Assembly: GCF_900156255.1 (NCBI RefSeq)
Contig: NZ_FTMK01000013.1
Span: forward strand, 1-64,000
DNA length: 64,000 nucleotides
DNA from: Paracoccus thiocyanatus
GTDB lineage: Bacteria > Pseudomonadota > Alphaproteobacteria > Rhodobacterales > Rhodobacteraceae
Direction: 5' to 3'
The notes below the pieces were generated by a model. The model ran no database searches. It was not told the DNA's origin and worked only from the letters and a program-made list of their open reading frames with translations. The position numbers and the translations under genes were made by a program. Positions 57,809 through 64,000 of this stretch are shown piece after piece. Each line of letters begins with the position of its first letter. The stretch's first letter is position 1.

Positions 57809-57838
57809 TTTAGACGCCAAACCCCAATGGCAAGTAAA
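57809..57838 (-). promoter_or_regulatory. Predicted promoter of the RND-selD operon
   Basis: On the minus strand TTTACT (57833-57838) and TCTAAA (57809-57814) are 18 bases apart. A loose dyad, GTTTA ... TAAAC, spans the same region and could be a repressor site. Confidence 0.4.
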
Positions 57839-57878
57839 CGGCGGGCCCATAACCGATCACGGATTCGCCAGCGGCCCG

Positions 57879-57902
57879 GCTTTCACCGTTTTCCAAATAC
57901 TC
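57879..57902 (-). repeat. Copy 3 of the 3'-UTR motif, after sdhAF4
   Basis: On the minus strand GAGTATTT, GGA, AAACGGTGAAAGC, 28 bases past the stop of the SdhAF4 gene and in its orientation. Compare copies at 11005 and 52426. Confidence 0.75.
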
Positions 57903-57930
57903 CGGCAACCGGGCGGCCGGGCGCCGCGCC

Positions 57931-58104
57931 TCAGAAATCGACGCAAAGCCCTTTTTTCTCGTAATCGCCATAGCGCACCGGCTCGGGGCCGTCGCGGCCG
58001 CCCAGTTCGACCGGCAGGTCCTGGGGCTTGGCCTTGCGCCGGCGCTCTTCGGCCTCGGCCAGGGCGCGCTGCGCGGCGGGGGGCAGATCCTTGCGGTCGG
58101 TCAT
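57931..58104 (-). CDS. DUF1674 protein, succinate dehydrogenase assembly factor 4 (SdhAF4)
   Basis: A 57-residue protein, MTDRKDLPPAAQRALAEAEE at the start and ending in the family signature GPEPVRYGDYEKKGLCVDF. DUF1674/SdhAF4 binds flavinylated SdhA before complex II assembly. AAGGAAAACC precedes the ATG. It is divergent from the rRNA methyltransferase gene, a neighbour often seen in Rhodobacteraceae. Confidence 0.92.
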   Translation of the reverse strand: MTDRKDLPPAAQRALAEAEERRRKAKPQDLPVELGGRDGPEPVRYGDYEKKGLCVDF

Positions 58105-58158
58105 GGCGGTTTTCCTTGCTTCGCGCTAGACGGGGTCAATCTAGGCAAGGGACAGGCT

Positions 58159-59430
58159 TTGGACAAGTCACAGGGCAAACCGGTAAAGGATGCGGCGCGT
58201 GCGGGGGCCCTGCGCCTGCTGGCCGCCGTGGACGAGGGCGCGACGCTGGACGAGGCCGGCGCGCTCAACGACCGCCTGGCCCCGGCCGAGCGTGCCCGCG
58301 CCCGCCGGCTGGCGCTGGAGGTGCTGCGGCGCGAGGGTCGCGCCGACCTGGCGCTGGTGCCGATGCTGGCCCGCCGCCCGCGCCCCGAGATCATGCGCAT
58401 CCTGCGCCTTGCCACCGTCGAGATGCTGGCTTTGGGCGAAGCGCCGCATGGCGCGGTGAATGCCGCGGTGGCGCTGGCCCGCGCCTCGGGGCGCAAGGGG
58501 CAGGCGGCGGCCGGCATGGTGAATGCGGTGCTGCGCAAGGTCGCGGTCGCTGGCGACGCCTGGGCGCGGCTTCCGCCGCAAAGGATGCCGCCCTGGCTGC
58601 GCGGGCCCGTCGTCTCTGCCTGGGGCGAGGATGCTGCCCGCGCCATCGAGGCCGCGCATGAGGCCGGCGCGGCCCTGGACCTGACGCCGAAATCCGGGGA
58701 TTGCCCCGGCGAGGCGCTGCCTACCGGCTCGCATCGGCTGCCGTCCGGCACCCAGGTTTCCGCCCTGCCCGGCTATGCCGAAGGCGACTGGTGGGTGCAG
58801 GACGCCGCCGCCGCGCTGGCGGTGCGGGTGCTGGACCCCCGGCCGGGCGAGGTGGTCGCCGATCTTTGCGCCGCGCCGGGCGGCAAGACGTTGCAGCTTT
58901 CGGCCGCCGGGGCCACGGTGACGGCGGTGGACATCTCGGAGCCGCGCCTGGCGCGGGTGGCGGAAAACCTGGCCCGCTGCGGGCTTTCGGCGCATCTTGT
59001 CGCGGCCGACGCGCTGGACTGGCGGCCCGGCCAGCCGCTGGACGCGGTGCTGCTTGACGCGCCCTGTTCGGCCACCGGCACCATTCGCCGCCATCCCGAA
59101 CTGCCGCGCATCCGCGACGGCGAGGGGCTGGCCGAACTGACCCGGTTGCAGGCCCGCCTGATCGACCATGCGCTGTCCTTGCTCAAGCCCGGCGGCCGCC
59201 TGGTCTATGCCACCTGCTCGCTTCTGCCGGCCGAGGGCGAGGCGCAGCTTGCCGCCGCCCTGGACCGCCATCCCGGCCTGGCGGTCGAGCCGCCCGCCGC
59301 GCCCGGCATCGAGCCGGGCTGGGTCACGCCCCAGGGCGGCTTGCGGCTGCGCCCGGACCTGTGGCCGGAACGCGGCGGCATGGACGGGTTCTTCATCGCG
59401 CGCTTGCGGAAATCCGCCGACCAGACCTAA
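58159..59430 (+). CDS. rsmB: RsmB/NOP-family RNA m5C methyltransferase
   Basis: A 423-residue methyltransferase. Residues 1 to about 140 are the NusB-like RNA-binding domain (AGALRLLAAVDEGATLDEA). The catalytic domain has the SAM loop DLCAAPGGKTLQLSA and the two cysteines of m5C enzymes: Cys303 in DAPCSATGT and Cys353 in YATCSLL. It methylates 16S rRNA. A TTG at 58159 is the only start giving the full NusB domain; no ATG is available nearby. Confidence 0.9.
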   Translation: MDKSQGKPVKDAARAGALRLLAAVDEGATLDEAGALNDRLAPAERARARRLALEVLRREGRADLALVPMLARRPRPEIMRILRLATVEMLALGEAPHGAVNAAVALARASGRKGQAAAGMVNAVLRKVAVAGDAWARLPPQRMPPWLRGPVVSAWGEDAARAIEAAHEAGAALDLTPKSGDCPGEALPTGSHRLPSGTQVSALPGYAEGDWWVQDAAAALAVRVLDPRPGEVVADLCAAPGGKTLQLSAAGATVTAVDISEPRLARVAENLARCGLSAHLVAADALDWRPGQPLDAVLLDAPCSATGTIRRHPELPRIRDGEGLAELTRLQARLIDHALSLLKPGGRLVYATCSLLPAEGEAQLAAALDRHPGLAVEPPAAPGIEPGWVTPQGGLRLRPDLWPERGGMDGFFIARLRKSADQT

Positions 59431-59460
59431 GGTTGCGCCGTCCTAGTGAATGCGTTGCCC

Positions 59461-61110
59461 ATGACCGAACGTTCCGCCGCGCCCAGGGGGTTCTTGCGCC
59501 GCCCCGAACCCAAAGCCATCGGCCATCCCGGCCGCGGCGAACAGATCGCCGCGGGCACGCTGCATCTGGGCGGCATCAGCCTTTGCGGCGATTTCTTCGC
59601 GGCCGAGCCGCCGCCCAGCCTGGCTGGGGAACTGCACGGGTTCGGCTGGCTGGACGATCTGGCGGCGGTGGGCACGCCGCGCGCCCGCGCCGTCGCCCAG
59701 GATCATGTCCTGCGCTGGATGCGCCGGCACCCCGAACCGCGGCCCGGCGCGCCGGAATGGGCGCCCGAGGTGGCGGGGCGGCGGCTGCTGCGCTGGATTT
59801 TCCACGCGGGGATGATCCTGCCGGGGCTGGATCGCGACGGGGCCGGCCCCTATTTCCACGCCCTCGACCAGCATCTGACCCATCTGCGCGACAGTTGGTA
59901 TGACAGCACCGACGGGTTGTGGCGGCTGGAGGCGCTGGCGGGGCTGGCCATCGGCGCCATGTCGCTGCGCGACCGCCAGGCCATGGCCCAGCCGGCGCTG
60001 ATCGCCCTGGCCGAAGAGGCCGATGCCATGGGCGTTGCGACCCTGTCCGAAGCCCGCTCGCCCGAAGCCCTGCTGGAGGCGATGGCGCTGCTGGTCTGGG
60101 CCCAGGAAATCGCCGAAGAGGTCGGGCTGGACGGCCCGCCCGAACTGGGTGCCACCATCGCCGAAATCGCGCCGATCCTGCGGGCGCTGCGCCATGCCGA
60201 TGGCGGCCTGCCCAGCTTTCACGGCGGTGGCCGCGGCGCGGCCGGGCGGCTGGACCGCTGCCTGCGCGCGGCCCAGGGTCCGGCCTTGCCGGTCAGCGGG
60301 CTGGCCATGGGCTTTGTCCGCATGGCGCGGGCCCGCACCACGCTGAGCCTGGACGCGGCGCCTCCGCCTGGCGGTCCGGCGGCGGTGCGCGCCCATGCCT
60401 CGACCCTGGCCTTCGAACTGACGGTGGCGCGCCAGCCCTTGATCGTGAATTGCGGCCCCGGCGACGGTTTCGGCCCGCTTTGGGCCAGGGCCAGCCGCGC
60501 CACGCCCTGCCATTCGGCGCTGTGCCTGGCCGGCCTTTCGTCGTCGCGGCTGAACCCGAACCGGCAAGAGGGCGAGCCCGACATCCTGACCGAGCGCCCG
60601 GACCTGGTCTGGGCCGGCGATTGTGATGCGCTGGGCAACCTGACCGCGCCCGATTGCGGCCCGGCGCATTCGCCGGAACCTGCGCATCTGCTGGCCGGCC
60701 ATGACGGCTGGCTGGCCAGCCACGGGCTGACGCATCTGCGCGAGCTTTGGCTTGATCCCGACGGCATGGCGCTGCGGGGCGAGGATTCGCTGGCGGCGCT
60801 GGACGCCAGCGCCCAGGCCCGCCTGGACCAGGCCCGCCCGGACGAGGGGCTGGATTTCGACATCCGCTTTCACCTGCATCCCGAAATCGAGGCCCGGCAA
60901 GAGGGGCAAGAGATCCACCTGACCCTGCCTGGGGGCGAGGAATGGCGGTTCAGCCATGACGGGGTCGGGCAGGCGCGGCTAGAGGCATCCTGCCTTCTGG
61001 ACCGCGCCATGGCCGAGCCGCGCCCGTCGCGGCAGATGGTGATTTCCGCCCGCCTGCTGGGCCGGGCGATCCAGATCGGCTGGACCTTGGCGCGTTCCGG
61101 GGTTAGGTGA
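59461..61110 (+). CDS. Heparinase II/III family protein
   Basis: A 549-residue protein with an alpha/alpha toroid half ([23 protein letters not shown] region) and a C-terminal beta-sandwich of the heparinase II/III-like domain ([29 protein letters not shown]). Family members cleave uronate polysaccharides; in alphaproteobacteria this gene commonly lies between rsmB and purH, suggesting an envelope-glycan role. No signal peptide was seen. A GTG at 59446 is an alternative start. Confidence 0.85.
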   Translation: MTERSAAPRGFLRRPEPKAIGHPGRGEQIAAGTLHLGGISLCGDFFAAEPPPSLAGELHGFGWLDDLAAVGTPRARAVAQDHVLRWMRRHPEPRPGAPEWAPEVAGRRLLRWIFHAGMILPGLDRDGAGPYFHALDQHLTHLRDSWYDSTDGLWRLEALAGLAIGAMSLRDRQAMAQPALIALAEEADAMGVATLSEARSPEALLEAMALLVWAQEIAEEVGLDGPPELGATIAEIAPILRALRHADGGLPSFHGGGRGAAGRLDRCLRAAQGPALPVSGLAMGFVRMARARTTLSLDAAPPPGGPAAVRAHASTLAFELTVARQPLIVNCGPGDGFGPLWARASRATPCHSALCLAGLSSSRLNPNRQEGEPDILTERPDLVWAGDCDALGNLTAPDCGPAHSPEPAHLLAGHDGWLASHGLTHLRELWLDPDGMALRGEDSLAALDASAQARLDQARPDEGLDFDIRFHLHPEIEARQEGQEIHLTLPGGEEWRFSHDGVGQARLEASCLLDRAMAEPRPSRQMVISARLLGRAIQIGWTLARSGVR

Positions 61111-61145
61111 CGCGCCATATCATCCATGCCACGGGACCCGAACCG

Positions 61146-62735
61146 ATGACCGACCGCATTCCGCTGAAGCGCGCGCTGATTTCCGTTTCCGACAAGACCG
61201 GGCTGGTCGATTTCGCGCGGGCGCTTTCGGCGCGGGGGGTCGAGATCCTGTCGACCGGCGGCACCGCCAAGGCCCTGCGCGAGGCCGGGCTGGCCGTGGT
61301 GGACGTGGCCGACGTGACCGGCTTTCCGGAAATGATGGACGGCCGCGTCAAGACGCTGCACCCGGTGGTCCATGGCGGCCTGCTGGCGCTGCGCGACAAT
61401 GACGAACACATGGCCGCCGCGAAATCGCACAGGATCGGCATGATCGACCTGCTGGTCGTGAACCTCTATCCGTTCGAGGCGACGGTGGCCAAGGGCGCCG
61501 CCTATGACGATTGCATCGAGAATATCGACATCGGCGGCCCGGCGATGATCCGCGCCGCCGCCAAGAACCACGCCTTCGTGACCGTGGTGGTCGATGTCCA
61601 GGACTACGCCGCCGTGCTGGCCGAACTGGACGCGGGCGACGACACCACCGGCCTTGGCTTTCGCCAGCGGCAGGCGCAGATCGCCTATGCCAGGACGGCG
61701 GCCTATGACGCGGCCGTCTCGACCTGGATGGCCGGGGCCATCGGCGAGGAAACGCCCCGCCGCCGCGCTTTTGCCGGCACCTTGGCGCAAAGCCTGCGCT
61801 ATGGCGAGAACCCGCACCAGTCCGCCGCCTTCTACACGGACGGCTCGGACCGGCCGGGCGTCGCCACCGCGCGGCAATGGCAGGGCAAGGAACTTTCCTA
61901 CAACAACATCAACGACACCGACGCCGCCTTTGAACTGGTGGCCGAGTTCGACCCGGCCCAAGGCCCGGCGGTGGCGATCATCAAGCACGCCAACCCCTGC
62001 GGCGTGGCCCGCGGCGACAGCGCCGTCGATGCCTATCGGCGCGCCTTCGACTGCGACCGCACCTCGGCCTTTGGCGGTATCATCGCGCTGAACACCACGC
62101 TTGATGGCGAAACCGCGCAGGCGATTGCCGAGATCTTTACCGAACTGGTCATCGCCCCCGACGCCACCGACGAGGCGAAGGCGGTCTTCGCCGCCAAGAA
62201 GAACCTGCGCCTCTTGACCACCGGCGGGCTGCCCGATCCGGCCGCGCGGGGGCTGGCCTTTCGCCAGGTCGCCGGCGGCTTCCTGGTGCAGGGCCGCGAC
62301 AACGGCCGCATCCGGCGCGCCGACCTGAAGGTGGTGACGAAACGCCAGCCGACCGACCAGGAACTGGACGACCTGCTTTTCGCCTGGACCGTGGCCAAGC
62401 ATGTGAAATCGAACGCCATCGTCTATGCCCGCGACCTGGCCACCGTCGGCATCGGCGCCGGCCAGATGAGCCGCGTCGATTCCACCCGCATCGGCAAGCG
62501 CAAGTCCGAGGACATGGCCGAGGCGCTGGGCCTTGCGCAGGCGCCGGCGATCGGTTCCTCGGTCGCCTCGGACGCCTTCTTCCCCTTCGCCGACGGGGTC
62601 GAGGCGCTGGCCCAGGCCGGCGCGCGGGCGGTGATCCAGCCCGGCGGCTCGATGCGCGACGCCGAGGTGATCGAGGCCGCAGACCGGCTGGGCCTGGCCA
62701 TGGTCTTTACCGGCCAGCGGCATTTCCGTCACTGA
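61146..62735 (+). CDS. purH: Bifunctional AICAR transformylase / IMP cyclohydrolase
   Basis: A 529-residue enzyme for the last two purine-synthesis steps. The N-terminal cyclohydrolase (1-200) starts [19 protein letters not shown] with STGGTAKAL. The C-terminal transformylase has the catalytic Lys-His in [12 protein letters not shown] and the [12 protein letters not shown] end block. ATG 61146 matches the usual N-terminus. Its stop overlaps the lspA start (TGATG). Confidence 0.97.
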   Translation: MTDRIPLKRALISVSDKTGLVDFARALSARGVEILSTGGTAKALREAGLAVVDVADVTGFPEMMDGRVKTLHPVVHGGLLALRDNDEHMAAAKSHRIGMIDLLVVNLYPFEATVAKGAAYDDCIENIDIGGPAMIRAAAKNHAFVTVVVDVQDYAAVLAELDAGDDTTGLGFRQRQAQIAYARTAAYDAAVSTWMAGAIGEETPRRRAFAGTLAQSLRYGENPHQSAAFYTDGSDRPGVATARQWQGKELSYNNINDTDAAFELVAEFDPAQGPAVAIIKHANPCGVARGDSAVDAYRRAFDCDRTSAFGGIIALNTTLDGETAQAIAEIFTELVIAPDATDEAKAVFAAKKNLRLLTTGGLPDPAARGLAFRQVAGGFLVQGRDNGRIRRADLKVVTKRQPTDQELDDLLFAWTVAKHVKSNAIVYARDLATVGIGAGQMSRVDSTRIGKRKSEDMAEALGLAQAPAIGSSVASDAFFPFADGVEALAQAGARAVIQPGGSMRDAEVIEAADRLGLAMVFTGQRHFRH

Positions 62736-63415
62736 TGGCCGAGACCGCGACCCCCAAGCCGCGCAAAAGCCCGCCGGCCCGCAAGCGGCGCCCGAAAAAG
62801 CCGCAACCGCGCGTCTGGCGCAATGTGGCGCTGGTGGCCGGGCTGGTCTTTCTGCTGGACCAGGCGCTGAAATACCTGGTCGTGCATGTGCTGCGGCTGG
62901 ACCAGCTGCGCGAGATCGACGTGATCGACCCCTGGCTGAACCTGCGCATGGCCTGGAACCAGGGCATGAATTTCGGCCTGTTCGCCAGCGATGTCGATGT
63001 GATGCGCTGGGTGCTGATCGCCATCGCCCTGGCCGTCTGCCTGTGGGTGGGGATCTGGGTCGGGCGGGCCAAGCCCTCGCGCTTTGCGCAAATCTCGGCC
63101 GGGCTGCTGATCGGGGGCGCGCTGGGCAATGTCGTGGACCGGCTGACCTATGGCGCGGTCGCGGATTTCCTGAACATGTCGCTGCCGGGCTGGCGCAACC
63201 CCTATAGCTTCAACGTGGCCGACATCGCCATCTTCCTGGGCGCGATGGGCCTGGTGCTGCTGCCGCCGGACAAGAAGCCGGCGAAAAAGCGCAAGGGCCC
63301 CGCCAAGCCGCGCCCGGCCCAGCCCCGCGCATCCCAGGCCCCGCCGCCGCCCCAGCCGCAAGGCGAAGCGGCACCGGACGACAAGGCCCGTGACGAAGGC
63401 GGCAATACGCGCTAA
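62735..63415 (+). CDS. lspA: Prolipoprotein signal peptidase (signal peptidase II)
   Basis: A 226-residue four-helix aspartyl protease that removes lipoprotein signal peptides. The catalytic pair is Asp144 (YGAVADFL) and Asp163 (FNVADIAIFL). GNVVDR is the preceding motif. The protein is long for LspA (usually about 160): a 27-residue Lys/Arg/Pro-rich N-terminal tail and a 50-residue Lys/Pro-rich C-terminal tail. Translationally coupled to purH. Confidence 0.95.
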   Translation: MAETATPKPRKSPPARKRRPKKPQPRVWRNVALVAGLVFLLDQALKYLVVHVLRLDQLREIDVIDPWLNLRMAWNQGMNFGLFASDVDVMRWVLIAIALAVCLWVGIWVGRAKPSRFAQISAGLLIGGALGNVVDRLTYGAVADFLNMSLPGWRNPYSFNVADIAIFLGAMGLVLLPPDKKPAKKRKGPAKPRPAQPRASQAPPPPQPQGEAAPDDKARDEGGNTR

Positions 63416-63446
63416 GAACGGCGCGGACGAACAAGAGGGACGCAAG

Positions 63447-64000
63447 ATGCGGGCGATCGCGCTGACCATGACCATGCTGCTGCTGGCCGCCTGTAGCAGC
63501 GATCCGCGCCTGATGAACACCAGCGCCGGAGGCTCGGGCCCCGACGAGTTCTCGATCCTGCCCACCAAGCCCTTGCAGATGCCCGCCGACCTGAACGTGC
63601 TGCCGCCCCCGACGCCGGGCGGCGGCAATATCACCGACCCGACGCCCCATGCCGATGCGGTCCTGGCCCTGGGCGGCAATCCCGCGCAGCTTTCCGCGCA
63701 GGGGATCGGCGCGGCGGATGTCGGGCTGGTCAACCATGCCTCGCGGCTGGGCCGCGATCCGGCGATCCGCCAGACCCTGGCTGACGAGGATCTTGCCTGG
63801 CGCAGCCGGCATTCCCGCCGCGCGCTGGAGGTGCTGGCGCGGACCAATGTTTATTACCGCGCCTATGACCCGATGACGCTGGATAGCTGGGCGGAACTGG
63901 AACGCTGGCGCCCGACCGGCGCGCAGTTGCCCGCAGCCCCGCCCCGCGGCATGAGCGGCGGCAAGCCCGCGCGGCCCAGCCTGTTCGACCGGGTGCCGAC
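63447..64000 (+). CDS. BamF-like DUF3035 lipoprotein (cut by window edge)
   Basis: The first 184 residues of a lipoprotein with signal MTMLLLAACSSDP (lipobox LAAC). The mature part includes the DUF3035 segment DEFSILPTKPLQMPADLNVLP; DUF3035 is the alphaproteobacterial BamF subunit of the beta-barrel assembly machine. GAGGGACG precedes the ATG. It follows lspA by 31 bases, fitting since LspA matures it. The C-terminus is beyond the window. Confidence 0.85.
   Translation, partial: MRAIALTMTMLLLAACSSDPRLMNTSAGGSGPDEFSILPTKPLQMPADLNVLPPPTPGGGNITDPTPHADAVLALGGNPAQLSAQGIGAADVGLVNHASRLGRDPAIRQTLADEDLAWRSRHSRRALEVLARTNVYYRAYDPMTLDSWAELERWRPTGAQLPAAPPRGMSGGKPARPSLFDRVP

Noticed and set aside
57807-57840. 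TetR-type operator over the RND promoter.
   Set aside because: The dyad is short with poor symmetry, and no TetR or MarR gene is adjacent.

Overview
The window is GC-rich, densely packed bacterial DNA that reads like a Rhodobacteraceae (alphaproteobacterial) chromosome, most likely Paracoccus or a close relative. The evidence is protein-level: a ring of alphaproteobacterial families (DUF1674/SdhAF4, BamF-type DUF3035, TIGR02186, COG3146), the order pcm - tolC - DUF2497/PopZ-like, a Rhodobacterales-style SMC N-terminus, several TRAP and tripartite tricarboxylate transporters, and many ATGA/GTGA stop-start overlaps. Identification is by recognition of protein families only; no search was run.

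Left edge (1-6.9 kb) is accessory. The right end of an IS21-family element interrupts the first codons of a FadL-type outer-membrane protein gene. Next comes a catabolic cassette: a GntR/FCD regulator divergent from a TRAP transporter (dctPQM) that is followed by a creatinase-like M24 protein with nearly all metal ligands lost and a nitrilase-superfamily amidohydrolase. The cassette lies on the 3' side of a tRNA-Ser(GCT).

7-15.4 kb: ychF and trpA (divergent), then a quinone/catechol-stress neighbourhood resembling the Bacillus mhq genes. It has a dioxygenase-alpha/beta hydrolase fusion, an FMN-dependent reductase, a second ring-cleavage dioxygenase, a LysR regulator and a luciferase-like monooxygenase.

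15.4-21.3 kb (minus strand): an overlapping operon pxpA - pxpBC fusion - biotin carboxylase/BCCP, followed by an AbrB-family membrane protein and HutD. The carboxylase parts together have the same domain inventory as urea carboxylase. 21.6-28.1 kb: an HPP-CBS membrane protein, a small glycan locus (GT2, a MocA-oxidoreductase/SDR-epimerase fusion, an SGNH-like membrane-anchored protein) and a DUF475 TerC-like protein.

28.3-34.6 kb: a tricarboxylate-type uptake system, with the two-component regulator tctDE divergent from an extra periplasmic binding protein plus tctCBA. 34.8-35.8 kb holds small proteins, one preceded by an 18-codon leader ORF whose stop overlaps the next start. 36-43 kb: lrgAB divergent from smc (with a perfect DnaA box between), ridA, a glycerophosphodiesterase and a COG3146 acyltransferase.

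43-58 kb: TauE/SafE exporter with TIGR02186; surE-pcm-nlpD; a convergent minus-strand operon pcm2-tolC-popZ-like; FAH hydrolase, thioesterase, a small secreted protein; and an RND efflux operon (adaptor, pump) translationally coupled to selD. 58-64 kb: SdhAF4, an RsmB-type rRNA methyltransferase, heparinase II/III, purH, lspA and a BamF-like lipoprotein cut by the window edge. Three copies of a roughly 24-base motif lie just downstream of, and in the same orientation as, three unrelated genes.
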